NCBI GenBank assembly: GCA_946186925.1
Contig: CAMHPA010000016.1
Location: 1-54,476 of the forward strand
Source: an uncultured Bacteroidota bacterium
Lineage (GTDB): Bacteria > Bacteroidota > Bacteroidia > Bacteroidales > SZUA-534
Reading direction: 5' to 3'
DNA length: 54,476 nucleotides
The notes below the pieces were generated by a model. That model was given only the letters and a program-made list of their open reading frames with translations. It searched no databases and was not told where the DNA came from. Positions 46,769 through 54,476 of this stretch are shown one piece after another. The translations under genes and the position numbers were made by a program. Position 1 is the stretch's first letter. Every line of letters starts with the position of its first letter.

Positions 46769-47501
46769 CCGTTATCCTATTTTTTCCAACGAATTTGCGC
46801 ACATCGTCGGCCATCTGCCGCTGCCACACGGCATTATTATAATTGTATGAAACAGATGGCTGCGCTTTCGATTTTTTGAGCATCCGCACGTAAGACGCCA
46901 AACCCGAGCCCGAACCCACAAGATTTAGAGTTTTCGACGGGTCGTACATCCCCGCATATTCCAAGCGGCGAGTGTAACTTGCGAGTTGCCGCATCGGCCC
47001 CAACTCTGCATCAAGAATCGGATGCGGCGCGCTGATGGCCAACTTGACTGCGTTATCTATATTATTGATAGCCAAACTGATATTTTCGTCGGGCGGCATA
47101 TTGGCCACTTCGTATTTCAATTGCGCGTAGGTGATGAACGGCAGCACCACAACTTCGCCCAAAAGAATGGTATCGGCCGACATCAGTATTCCAACCACGC
47201 GGCTGCGACCGATGAGCGAATCGGGAACGGCAAACATAACACGCTGATAGCCAACACACGAAAAGTTTATCGTATCGCCCGAATGACAAGGCAACTCAAA
47301 ATACCCGTTCTCGTTCGACGCTGTGCCATATCCGTGCCTGACATAAACGCTGACATACGGAATCGGCTGCAAATCAGCGGCATCGAGAATGCTTCCGCGG
47401 ATGATTGTAGCGGCAGGCTGCAGTGGATCCTGCCCTTCGGCAACGACCGCCAAAAGCAAAACAGCGGCCGCGAACGCAACTATTTTTGTAATTTTCGTCA
47501 T
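46761..47501 (-). CDS. Secreted protein with carboxypeptidase-like regulatory domain
   Basis: 246 residues from the ATG at 47501. A signal peptide (MTKITKIVAFAAAVLLLAVV, ending near AEG) precedes a beta domain: IIRGSILDAADLQPIPYVSV then NGYFELPCHSGDTINFSCVG, the pattern of carboxypeptidase-like regulatory (CarboxypepD_reg-like) domains. The C-terminal half is helical and of unknown function; MPPDENISLAINNIDNAVKL can be picked out. It is probably periplasmic or bound to the outer membrane. A TTG at 47516 is a less likely start. The stop codon is supplied by a CAATTGT array. Confidence 0.8.
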   Translation of the reverse strand: MTKITKIVAFAAAVLLLAVVAEGQDPLQPAATIIRGSILDAADLQPIPYVSVYVRHGYGTASNENGYFELPCHSGDTINFSCVGYQRVMFAVPDSLIGRSRVVGILMSADTILLGEVVVLPFITYAQLKYEVANMPPDENISLAINNIDNAVKLAISAPHPILDAELGPMRQLASYTRRLEYAGMYDPSKTLNLVGSGSGLASYVRMLKKSKAQPSVSYNYNNAVWQRQMADDVRKFVGKNRITDN

Positions 47502-47593
47502 AATTTTGCCAATCAACTCACAAATAAATGTGTTTTTGCTATTTTTAAACGCTTTTTCAAGGCAGTTTAACTTTTATTTAACGTTTACAGATT

Positions 47594-48385
47594 ATGCGAG
47601 CATATTATAAAAGCCTATTGTCAGCCGCAGTAATCGGCACAATATTAGCAAGTTGCAGTCAGAAAACAATTGAGATTGAATCGAACGTGACGCCCCTGTC
47701 CGACTACGGCAGCAACGACGGCTCAATAGCGATAACCATCAGCGGCGGCAAAGAGCCGTACGCCATCCGTTGGTCGAACAATCAGGCTGTGGCCGAAATC
47801 AGCAACTTGGCGGCGGGCACCTACATTGTCACCGTCACCGATGCCAAAGGCCGCATAGGCGCTGATACTATTGAAGTTACGGGTCCAGACTGTCCGCTCT
47901 GCATCGACAACGAAGGCAACAGTTACCGCACTGCCATTGTTGGCGAACACGTTTGGATGACCGAAAATCTGAAGGCGAAAACCAACGCCAACGGCGACGA
48001 AGTGAAATATTTTGAGAACCCCGACGCACCCGAGAATGGACTGCTATACACTTGGGACGCCGCAATGAACGGCAGCACCGATGAAGGCGCGCAGGGCCTT
48101 TGCCCGGATGGTTGGCACATCCCAACCCACGCTGAACTAACCGACCTTTCGGTGGCTCTCTGCAACGATTCGGTGGTTGAAAATTTGATAAATCCGTTCG
48201 ACCTTGTGTATGCGGGATTCTACAACGGCGAATTTCAGAACTCAGGCAGTTCGGCTTCGCTGTGGTCATCGTCGAAATCGCACGACAACATTTGGAAACT
48301 CTACTACCACAAGAACCTGAAAAAGCCGTTCATCTACTACGAGAAACCGCAGAACGCCATTTCGGTAAGGTGCGTGAAGGATTAA
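47594..48385 (+). CDS. FISUMP-domain lipoprotein
   Basis: 263 residues. Lipoprotein signal with LASC at about residues 18-21. Residues 30-95 (LSDYGSNDGSIAITISGGK, then GTYIVTVTDAKG) resemble a SprB-type repeat domain. The C-terminal part (about 100-263) is the Fibrobacter succinogenes major paralogous domain: YRTAIVGEHVWMTENLKAKT, GLLYTWDAAMNGS, GLCPDGWHIPTHAEL and the ending ISVRCVKD. Such proteins are surface- or outer-membrane-anchored; the exact role is unknown. It is divergent from the carboxypeptidase-domain gene, sharing a 92-base region with no clear -7 box. A family B array follows. Confidence 0.85.
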   Translation: MRAYYKSLLSAAVIGTILASCSQKTIEIESNVTPLSDYGSNDGSIAITISGGKEPYAIRWSNNQAVAEISNLAAGTYIVTVTDAKGRIGADTIEVTGPDCPLCIDNEGNSYRTAIVGEHVWMTENLKAKTNANGDEVKYFENPDAPENGLLYTWDAAMNGSTDEGAQGLCPDGWHIPTHAELTDLSVALCNDSVVENLINPFDLVYAGFYNGEFQNSGSSASLWSSSKSHDNIWKLYYHKNLKKPFIYYEKPQNAISVRCVKD

Positions 48386-48394
48386 GTTCTTTGG

Positions 48395-48431
48395 GTGTTA
48401 GGTATTGGGGGGTGGGTGTTAGATGTTGGAA
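48395..48431 (+). repeat. 7-bp array, family B in plus orientation (GGTGTTA / GGTATTG)
   Basis: GGTGTTA, GGTATTG, GGGGGTG, GGTGTTA and GATGTTG in exact register, ten bases after the FISUMP stop. This is the reverse complement of the CCTAACA/CCCAATA words found after minus-strand genes. Confidence 0.85.
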
Positions 48432-48463
48432 ATTGAACGTTTCGCTGTGCGAAAGTTCTCATT

Positions 48464-48500
48464 TATTCTGAATTCTAAATTCTGAATTCAAAATTTAGAT
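48464..48500 (-). repeat. 7-bp array, family D (ATTCTGA / ATTCTAA)
   Basis: ATTCTGA, ATTCTAA, ATTCTGA, ATTCAAA and ATTTAGA in exact register. On the minus strand it reads like the words after the DUF5686 gene and begins about five bases after the stop of the small lipoprotein gene at 48505. Confidence 0.85.
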
Positions 48501-48504
48501 TTTC

Positions 48505-48807
48505 CTATTTCTCATAAATATCGAGCAAGCGGATGACTGTGCCCACGCGGCACGACGATTTTTGGTCATCGTCTTCAGCGTATGCGAAACGGACTCGCAA
48601 ACTATCAGACAAATCGATGGCAAACTCATTGACATTCAACGGTTCGAACAGTTGTTTGTCGGAATCAATCACCCAACCACAGCCATCGAATGCGGTATAA
48701 TCGATGAGCAATCCATCGACATATCGGGCAACATCGGCATCTTCAGAACAGCCGAGACTTGCAGCCGAAATCGCGCCAGCCAAAACCGATATTTTCAAGA
48801 GTCCCAT
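48505..48807 (-). CDS. Small hypothetical lipoprotein
   Basis: 100 residues. A short signal with SLGC (about residues 17-20) suggests lipidation, followed by an acidic domain (SEDADVARYVDGLLIDY, FAIDLSDSLRVRFAYAE) of beta character. I recognise no family. Three further Cys residues (at about 43 and 86, plus the lipobox one) are present. It lies alone between convergent neighbours and its stop is followed at once by a family D array. The ORF is short, but the signal sequence and the reading direction support it. Confidence 0.6.
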   Translation of the reverse strand: MGLLKISVLAGAISAASLGCSEDADVARYVDGLLIDYTAFDGCGWVIDSDKQLFEPLNVNEFAIDLSDSLRVRFAYAEDDDQKSSCRVGTVIRLLDIYEK

Positions 48808-48900
48808 TTAATTGTAAATTATACAATACAATTGTAGGAAACTTGTTCTGCAAAAGCAAGACTATTTTTTAATAGTGCGAGTTTTACTGACAAAAATCAC

Positions 48901-48933
48901 AAAAAATGCCGCCCCACAATCGCAAGGCGGCAT
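48901..48933 (-). terminator. Terminator of the zinc-ribbon membrane-protein gene
   Basis: ATGCCGCC (48906-48913) pairs with GGCGGCAT (48926-48933). On the minus strand six T follow. Confidence 0.85.
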
Positions 48934-48958
48934 TCAGGTCCTTAAATAAAACGCGCAA

Positions 48959-49471
48959 TTATTTGATTTTCAATTCTTCTTCAGCCTTCTCGGCTTTCTT
49001 AACATCATACAAGCCCTTTATAAGAATTGCTATCACTATAGCAATCAGAACAATTCCACGCAGGTTGATTATCGAATAGAGTTCCAATAACACGTACAGT
49101 ATCAACGACATCCACAGCGATAATACCGGGCGTTTCTTCAGCAGAAAAATGCAAACCGAAAAAAGTATGGTGATTAGAATCGACGGACTGCATAAAATCA
49201 ATATCTGATAGAAATCCAATCCTTTGAACAGGATGGCGAATCGCACTGTGATACAAGCATATAAGCAAGCCAACACAATCAAAACCACTCTGGCTCGTTT
49301 TATACTGCTCTTTGATTCGTCAATATCGCCTTTCATCAAGATTCGTTGTCCCACAAACACACCTTGTTCCTCTTTTGTGCCTGTAATCGGATAGCCGCAG
49401 TGCGGGCATTTGTCCACTTGTCCCGTGTATTCCTTTTTACAATACGGACATTGAATAGTTGCTTCTTCCAT
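48959..49471 (-). CDS. Zinc-ribbon membrane protein
   Basis: 170 residues from the ATG at 49471. An N-terminal zinc ribbon (CPYCKKEY and, ten residues on, CPHCGYPI) is followed by a linker and about four membrane segments (from about residue 60 to 150) and a charged tail (KKAEKAEEELKIK). This zinc-ribbon plus transmembrane layout is common in uncharacterised bacterial proteins. A TTG start two codons upstream is less likely. A near-consensus -7 box, TATATTTA, lies at 49491-49498. Function unknown. Confidence 0.75.
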   Translation of the reverse strand: MEEATIQCPYCKKEYTGQVDKCPHCGYPITGTKEEQGVFVGQRILMKGDIDESKSSIKRARVVLIVLACLYACITVRFAILFKGLDFYQILILCSPSILITILFSVCIFLLKKRPVLSLWMSLILYVLLELYSIINLRGIVLIAIVIAILIKGLYDVKKAEKAEEELKIK

Positions 49472-49510
49472 TGTCAATTCATTTTTTTTGTAAATATAGC
49501 ATTTTAACTC

Positions 49511-49547
49511 AAAAAAAATGCCGTATCAGGATTGCTGATACGGCATT
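49511..49547 (-). terminator. Terminator of gpmI
   Basis: ATGCCGTATCAG (49518-49529) pairs perfectly over 12 bases with CTGATACGGCAT (49535-49546). Eight T follow on the minus strand. Confidence 0.92.
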
Positions 49548-49572
49548 TATAAAAATGTTATCTGTCTAACAA

Positions 49573-51105
49573 TCAGAATTCAACCAACACATTTCCGTTC
49601 ATTTCGGCAGGAATGTCGAGACCCATAAGCGTGAGAACGGTTGGGGCAACGTCGGCCAGACGTCCGTTGTTCACCTTCTTCACATCGTCAGAAACCACAA
49701 TCACAGGAACAGGGTTCAGCGAGTGAGCGGTGTTTGGTGTGCCGTCGGGATTGATGGCGTTGTCGGCGTTGCCGTGGTCGGCAATGATAACGGTGTTGTA
49801 GCCGTTCTTCTGTGCGGCAGCCACAACCTCGCCAACACATTCGTCAACGGCGCGGACAGCCTTGCAAATGGCATCGTAAACGCCAGTGTGGCCAACCATA
49901 TCTCCATTGGCGAAGTTCACCACAATAAAGTCGAACTTGTTGGTGTTGATGCTTGCTATCAGTTTGTCTTTCACCTCGTAAGCGCTCATTTCGGGCTGCA
50001 GGTCGTAGGTGGCAACCTTTGGCGAAGCCACCAGAGTGCGCTCCTCGCCTTCGTACGGTGCCTCGCGGCCGCCGTTGAAGAAGAAGGTCACGTGAGCGTA
50101 TTTCTCGGTCTCGGCAGTGTGCAACTGCTTCAGGCCCTTGCTGCTCAAATATTCGCCTAAAGTGTTGGTAACATTCTCTTTCGGGAACAAGATATGCACG
50201 CCAGTGAAAGTTGCGTCGTACGGCGTCATACAGTAGTACTGCAGGTTAGGAATGGTGTTCATTCCCTCTTCGGGCATATCCTTCTGTGTCAGCACGATGG
50301 TGAGCTCTTTGGCTCGGTCGTTGCGGTAGTTGAAGAAGATTACCACATCGCCATCTTTGATGCGGCCGTCAACCTTGGCGTTGATGAGCGGCTCCATAAA
50401 CTCGTCGGTATTCTTGTGCTCCTCCGAATCGGTGTCATAGCAACTTTGCACGCCTTCAACCATATCGTCAACCTTGCGGCCGATGCCGTTAACTAGTTGG
50501 TCGTAAGCCACTCTGATGCGGTTCCAGCGTTTGTCGCGGTCCATAGCGTAGAAGCGGCCGATGATGCTTGCAATGTGACCAGTGTTGGCGTCGCAGTGTT
50601 TCTGCAGGTCGGCAATAAAGCCCTTGCCGCTCTTGGGGTCGGTGTCGCGGCCGTCCATAAAGCAGTGAACGAAAGTATTGCTGATGCCGTACTCTTTTGC
50701 AATCTCGATGAGTTTGAACAGATGGTCGAGCGATGAGTGCACGCCGCCGTTCGACGTCAGGCCCATCAGGTGGATGCTCTTGCCGTTCTTCTTGGCGTAC
50801 TCGTAGGCCGAAACAATCTCAGGATTTTTCAGAATGCTGTTGTCCGCGCAGGCACGATTGATTTTTACAAGGTCTTGATACACAATGCGTCCAGCACCAA
50901 TATTAAGGTGGCCGACCTCAGAGTTGCCCATCTGTCCGTTAGGCAGGCCAACGTCCTCGCCGCTTGTAAGCAACTGTGCGTTAGGGTATTCCTTTGCCAG
51001 ACGCTCCATATTAGGCGCACCAGCAGTGTAAATTGCGTCACTTTTTGTCTTGTTGCCGATTCCCCATCCATCGAGAATCATCAACAGTGTTTTTCCTTTT
51101 GCCAT
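49573..51105 (-). CDS. gpmI: 2,3-bisphosphoglycerate-independent phosphoglycerate mutase
   Basis: 510 residues. [10 protein letters not shown]-like opening ([20 protein letters not shown]) with the first metal-binding Asp; the phosphoserine motif [18 protein letters not shown] (about residues 61-78); [18 protein letters not shown] and [12 protein letters not shown]; and the second metal site in [11 protein letters not shown] and [10 protein letters not shown]. It interconverts 3- and 2-phosphoglycerate in glycolysis using Mn. The gene has a perfect terminator and a possible upstream -7 box TAATTTCG (51183-51190), 77 bases away. Confidence 0.97.
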   Translation of the reverse strand: MAKGKTLLMILDGWGIGNKTKSDAIYTAGAPNMERLAKEYPNAQLLTSGEDVGLPNGQMGNSEVGHLNIGAGRIVYQDLVKINRACADNSILKNPEIVSAYEYAKKNGKSIHLMGLTSNGGVHSSLDHLFKLIEIAKEYGISNTFVHCFMDGRDTDPKSGKGFIADLQKHCDANTGHIASIIGRFYAMDRDKRWNRIRVAYDQLVNGIGRKVDDMVEGVQSCYDTDSEEHKNTDEFMEPLINAKVDGRIKDGDVVIFFNYRNDRAKELTIVLTQKDMPEEGMNTIPNLQYYCMTPYDATFTGVHILFPKENVTNTLGEYLSSKGLKQLHTAETEKYAHVTFFFNGGREAPYEGEERTLVASPKVATYDLQPEMSAYEVKDKLIASINTNKFDFIVVNFANGDMVGHTGVYDAICKAVRAVDECVGEVVAAAQKNGYNTVIIADHGNADNAINPDGTPNTAHSLNPVPVIVVSDDVKKVNNGRLADVAPTVLTLMGLDIPAEMNGNVLVEF

Positions 51106-51249
51106 TTTATATTTGTTTTAGTTACTAATAATCTAACATTCAGTATTTTGCATAGCAGTCGCGCTTCCGCAAAATCCGAGTGCGAAATTATGAAAAAATG
51201 GCTATCGCAATAGAGAAAAAAATTATGGTTTTAATGTGTTATCCGGCAT

Positions 51250-51951
51250 TTACTTATCCATCGCCAACCTCAAACCGCAAATCTCGTTTTTCTCGTGCGG
51301 GGCGTTCTTGCTGCGGTTCCAAACCCAGCAAGCCTGCGACGTGTCGGTGAAGCAGCCGCCGCGAATAACGTACTGCAGCGACTCAACGCCCTCGTAAGCG
51401 TCGGCGCACCACTCCCAAAGGTTGCCGCTCATATCGTAGATTCCCAACTCGTTAGGCGCTTTTGTAGCCACGGGGTGAGCGCGCGATTCGCTGTTTTTTG
51501 AGTACCAGCCCACCTTGCCTATCACATCGCCGCCGCTGAACTTGAAATTGCCACTCTTGCTGCCTCCGCGTGCCGCATACTCCCACTCCTCTTCGGTCGG
51601 CAGACGGAAGTTCTGCCCTGTGAGTTGGTTCAGTTTCTCGATAAAGGCCTTGCAGTCGTTCCAGCTGACCGACTCAACGGGCAATCCCTTGCCCCTACCC
51701 GACAAACTCGACGGGTTCTTGCCCATCACGGCTTTCCACAAATCCTGTGTCACTTCGGTTTTGCCAATCAGGAAACTGCCGACCGTGGTCGATTCCGTTT
51801 TTCCAGGCTCACCCATATCGAAGGTGCCGCCATCAACACAAACCATCTCAAACTTGACGCCGTTGGCCGTAAACTCACGAACCTCGCCGTTCTGCGACAT
51901 TGCAAACTGCGCTACTGATAGCGCAAATAAGCTGATAATCAATCGTTTCAT
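51250..51951 (-). CDS. SUMF1/formylglycine-generating-enzyme-fold protein
   Basis: 233 residues. A signal peptide (MKRLIISLFALSVAQFAMS) precedes the SUMF1-type domain: FEMVCVDGGTFDMG, GKTEVTQDLWKAVMGKNPSS, RLPTEEEWEYAARGG, MSGNLWEWCADAYEG and the ending YVIRGGCFTDTSQACWVW. In true formylglycine-generating enzymes, two Cys (336 and 341 in the human protein) sit in this last stretch. Here the second is kept and the first appears to be replaced by Asp, so sulfatase activation is doubtful. It may be a structural or gliding-type SUMF1 relative. A near-consensus -7 box TATCTTAG lies at 51972-51979. Confidence 0.85.
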   Translation of the reverse strand: MKRLIISLFALSVAQFAMSQNGEVREFTANGVKFEMVCVDGGTFDMGEPGKTESTTVGSFLIGKTEVTQDLWKAVMGKNPSSLSGRGKGLPVESVSWNDCKAFIEKLNQLTGQNFRLPTEEEWEYAARGGSKSGNFKFSGGDVIGKVGWYSKNSESRAHPVATKAPNELGIYDMSGNLWEWCADAYEGVESLQYVIRGGCFTDTSQACWVWNRSKNAPHEKNEICGLRLAMDK

Positions 51952-52049
51952 AACGTATCATTTTAGAGTTTCTAAGATACGAAAAAAAATCACAAATCCC
52001 GATTAACTTTCGGCAGGTTTTTGCTACCTATTGGCAGAAACGCACAAAA

Positions 52050-52550
52050 ATGACGCTTCACGAATTTGAAGACATATCGAAACGTATCAGGCCGAAACTG
52101 CTGACAGTGGCCAGCCGATTCAGCAGCGCAACGGGCGGCGCCGACGAAGCCGACGACATTGCGCAGGAAACACTGATGACGCTGTGGCAGCTCTCGGAAA
52201 AGGGCTACCCAGTGCGCGACGCCGAAGCATTGGCTGTGAAAATCGCCAAAAACACCTGCGTGGCACACTACCGCAAGACGAAAATCAGGCAGCAGCCGAT
52301 GACGGGGCTCGATTTTGAAGGCGGAATGGCGGCGTCGGCGATTGTTGACGATGAAGAGAGCGCCCGAATGGCCGAATCGATTATCGGAAGCCTGACGCAA
52401 GCGCAGCAGATATGCCTGAAAATGAGAAACGAAGACGGTCTTTCGCTCGACGAGATTGCCGCCGTGACGGGCAAACCCAAAGCAAGCGTGAAGACAACCA
52501 TTTCGGTGGCGCGCAAACAGATGTTGGAACAATTAAAACGGATGCTATGA
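52050..52550 (+). CDS. ECF-type RNA polymerase sigma factor
   Basis: 166 residues. Region 2 (about residues 10-75) includes DEADDIAQETLMTLWQLSE and region 4 (about 115-160) includes LTQAQQICLKMRNEDGLSLDE and GKPKASVKTTISVARKQML, the helix-turn-helix that reads the -35 element. It would direct RNA polymerase to a set of promoters under control of a membrane signal. The next gene overlaps its stop by ATGA (52547-52550) and is probably its anti-sigma partner. Confidence 0.9.
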   Translation: MTLHEFEDISKRIRPKLLTVASRFSSATGGADEADDIAQETLMTLWQLSEKGYPVRDAEALAVKIAKNTCVAHYRKTKIRQQPMTGLDFEGGMAASAIVDDEESARMAESIIGSLTQAQQICLKMRNEDGLSLDEIAAVTGKPKASVKTTISVARKQMLEQLKRML

Positions 52551-53083
52551 TTGACATTGATAATAAACAGGAACGTAAGGCGCTGATTGAGCGTTATTTG
52601 GAAGCCGACACAACCGTGGCTGAAGAGCGCGCTTTGGCTGAATACTACGCAATGAACCAGCCCGATGCCGACGAAGCGGCCTTCGCCAAACTCGTTCTGA
52701 CAGGCAACACCGCACTTAACTCGCTGAGCAACAGCGGCGAACGCGAATACGACCGACTGATTGAATGCCGCCACCGAATCGGACTCAAACGCACAATGCG
52801 TTGGGTGGCAGGCATTGCGGCAACCATTGCGGTGGTTGCCATTGTCCGGGCCAGCATTGTGTCATACATCAACAATCAGCGCGCTATAACGCCAATCGAG
52901 ATAGCCAACACGCTCAATATGATGATGAGTCTGTCGGCTGACGAGATAGAATCGATAACCGCCACACCTTGTGGTAAAAGCGTCTTAATCACGACCAAAA
53001 TGAAGGACAACAGCTCGAGCACCTACATTCTGACTCGCGACGGCGACGCCTTGACAACCTACTTCGCGTGGCAGAATCAATAG
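52547..53083 (+). CDS. Putative anti-sigma factor, single-pass membrane protein
   Basis: 178 residues from the ATG at 52547, overlapping the sigma-factor stop by four bases; an upstream frame reading is a shadow. A cytoplasmic N-terminal region of about 80 residues (EADTTVAEERALAEYYAMN) is followed by one membrane segment (about 83-105, WVAGIAATIAVVAIV) and a short periplasmic domain. I recognise no FecR domain. The position directly after an ECF sigma gene, plus topology, suggest an anti-sigma factor. The periplasmic part is small, so signals may come through the next gene products. Confidence 0.7.
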   Translation: MIDIDNKQERKALIERYLEADTTVAEERALAEYYAMNQPDADEAAFAKLVLTGNTALNSLSNSGEREYDRLIECRHRIGLKRTMRWVAGIAATIAVVAIVRASIVSYINNQRAITPIEIANTLNMMMSLSADEIESITATPCGKSVLITTKMKDNSSSTYILTRDGDALTTYFAWQNQ

Positions 53084-53106
53084 TTTAACCACTAAATTTT
53101 AGAAAA

Positions 53107-53718
53107 ATGAGAACACTTTTAATTTTAGGGCTTTGCGCCACAGCGATGGTGGCCAACGCTCAAACGACAAAAAAGGATATTGTAAATAAATATTCAATTG
53201 ATGGCGAACCTGTATATGACTTTAACGGCTCGCAGTTGAATGGAAAGACTGTGGTCAAATACAAAGTGGACACTATGCCGCCTATTCCTTCTCAGGATAA
53301 GATTATAATTTTCCACAGCATTCAAACATCGGACTTCAAAATGCCCGATGGCCCGTCCGCAAAAATCATTGTTGAACCAGGAGGAGGTATGCCATTGATA
53401 ATTGTTGATGGTGTTGAATCGGTTGCGTCACCCGCACCAGAGGATATTAAGTACGTCAACATCTTTGACCCGAATTCGCCTGAAGCGGCAAAATATGGCG
53501 AAAGAGCCAAAAACGGCATTATTTGCTACACTACCAATTCAGCAAAACCTACTGTCAATACAATCTATATAATTGATGGTAAAAAATCGACCGAAGCCGA
53601 TATGAAAGCTCTCGACCAGAACAAAATCAAATCGGTTGAGGCGATGAAGGGCAAAGCTGCAAAAAAATACACCGATGACCCGAACGTTGGGGTGGTGATT
53701 GTAACCATGAAAAAGTAG
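53107..53718 (+). CDS. Secreted protein of two TonB-plug-like segments
   Basis: 203 residues with a signal peptide (MRTLLILGLCATAMVANAQ). Two stretches look like the second half of a TonB-receptor plug: PLIIVDGVESVASPAPED with FDPNSPEAAKYGERAKNGII (about residues 97-140), and TIYIIDGKKSTEADMKALDQ followed by KGKAAKKYTDDPNVGVVIVT (about 156-203). Compare LYVVDGAYE and IRVLKDAAATAQYG in the SusC-like protein of this window. There is no room for a barrel. Plug-like segments without a barrel are known from some Bacteroidota M56/BlaR-type proteins. The gene lies 23 bases after the putative anti-sigma gene. A role in sensing or in signalling to the anti-sigma factor is a hypothesis only. Confidence 0.7.
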   Translation: MRTLLILGLCATAMVANAQTTKKDIVNKYSIDGEPVYDFNGSQLNGKTVVKYKVDTMPPIPSQDKIIIFHSIQTSDFKMPDGPSAKIIVEPGGGMPLIIVDGVESVASPAPEDIKYVNIFDPNSPEAAKYGERAKNGIICYTTNSAKPTVNTIYIIDGKKSTEADMKALDQNKIKSVEAMKGKAAKKYTDDPNVGVVIVTMKK

Positions 53719-53752
53719 GTGTTTGCGAGTTGTGACTCAAAAACAACAAGTT

Positions 53753-54476
53753 ATGAAAAACATAATCATAATTATGGTTGCAGTGGCAGTCAGCGGGTTG
53801 GCTGCCATTGCACAACCATATCCAACCACTGATAACATTGTAAGGTTCACCGACCAAAATATGCCTGCGGTTGAGTATTTCACGTTGGAAAAGATAAGGC
53901 TGCCCGAAAAATACGCCGATGCTCAGTATTTTGTCTATAATGACAGCATTCTGATTATAATCAACAACCAGCACCCGTTGCCGTTTGTTGTAACGTTCTA
54001 CAATCTGAACACCAAAAAAGAAATAGCAGGTTTTTTCTTAGCTGGTACTTGGTCAGATAAAATGAGTAAGGGAGGGGGCGTTATGTACCGCAGCACTCTT
54101 ATGGTGAGAGATGGCTTCGCGCACATTGTGGCACGATTTAACGTCGACTCTGTCCTGACCGAGAAATATGCATATAAACCCACCATTACTCCCCAATTGT
54201 TTTGGTTTGGTTCTTGCATTTTTGTTGATGAAAACACAATTACAATGGAAAATCCAATGTATATAAGCGATAAGTATGGTGTGGAAGGTCTGCCCGAATT
54301 CATACAGTACGATGCAAAAACAGGCAAACTGCTAGCCGACTATAAAAAGAATGATAAAAACTTCCCTGCAAATTTAACAGGACGGACAATCGCCTATTGT
54401 AACTCGAAATACATAGCATTTTGGAGTAGATATCCTATCATAACAATTTATGATAAGGATTTCAATCTTTTGAAAA
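53753..54476 (+). CDS. Secreted propeller-like protein (3' partial)
   Basis: At least 241 residues; the frame is open to the window end. A signal peptide (MKNIIIIMVAVAVSGLAAIA) precedes a beta-rich region with recurring YD/FW strands (IQYDAKTGKLLADY, TIYDKDFNLLK) similar to the BF3164/TolB-like six-bladed propeller family of Bacteroidota; the family call is tentative. It begins 34 bases after the plug-like gene, in the same direction, so it may belong to the sigma-factor operon. Confidence 0.6.
   Translation, partial: MKNIIIIMVAVAVSGLAAIAQPYPTTDNIVRFTDQNMPAVEYFTLEKIRLPEKYADAQYFVYNDSILIIINNQHPLPFVVTFYNLNTKKEIAGFFLAGTWSDKMSKGGGVMYRSTLMVRDGFAHIVARFNVDSVLTEKYAYKPTITPQLFWFGSCIFVDENTITMENPMYISDKYGVEGLPEFIQYDAKTGKLLADYKKNDKNFPANLTGRTIAYCNSKYIAFWSRYPIITIYDKDFNLLK

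Overview
The window looks like a chromosomal segment of an uncultured or little-studied member of Bacteroidota, probably order Bacteroidales. The evidence is a SusC/RagA-type TonB-dependent receptor, a probable T9SS C-terminal sorting domain, a BspA-type leucine-rich-repeat protein, a RemB-like protein, DUF5686, DUF4421 and FISUMP proteins, a NamZ/DUF1343 enzyme, an NhaD antiporter and meso-diaminopimelate dehydrogenase. In addition, many starts are preceded by the Bacteroidota -7 promoter box TAnnTTTG, and there are few Shine-Dalgarno sequences. Layout from left to right: the 3' part of a giant surface protein made of InlB-type and beta-helix modules (2-7087); an ExbB-ExbD-TonB energy-transduction operon that runs into a radical SAM gene (7259-10229); a RemB-like outer-membrane protein (minus); tsaB with a DUF4421 protein, then a LysE-type exporter; a LolC/E-type permease (minus); a 1,089-residue BspA-like LRR protein (minus); NamZ; nhaD, a CLC antiporter and a flavin reductase (minus). 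The central block (25974-32765, minus) is housekeeping: thrS-infC-rpmI-rplT, a small conserved-looking protein, a nucleoid-associated protein and aspS. A SusC-like receptor with a lipoprotein but no SusD (32982-36373) sits between two near-identical terminator copies, next to ddh. After it come a BamA-type barrel, DUF975 and DUF3820 proteins, lptB, a DUF5686 outer-membrane protein, a deoxynucleoside kinase, a DUF58 protein and thyA. The right end holds small lipoproteins, gpmI, a SUMF1-fold protein, and an ECF sigma factor operon whose downstream genes encode a putative anti-sigma protein, a barrel-less protein made of two TonB-plug-like segments, and a secreted protein cut by the window end. 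How the genes work together: ExbB/ExbD/TonB would power receptors such as the SusC homologue. LptB, the Lol-type permease and the BamA-like barrel belong to envelope building. ThrRS, AspRS, IF3, L35, L20 and TsaB serve translation. The dNK and ThyA supply dTMP. Two things stand out beyond the genes. First, many intergenic regions carry degenerate tandem arrays with a strict 7-nt (sometimes 8-nt) period. They belong to a few word families, usually start at or just after stop codons, are mostly oriented with the gene they follow, and in several cases supply the stop codon itself. Second, two genes appear to start at non-canonical codons: infC at AUU behind a strong AGGAG, and the DUF5686 gene at CUG. 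No tRNA, rRNA, CRISPR array or insertion sequence was recognised. All assignments come from reading the sequence without database searches.
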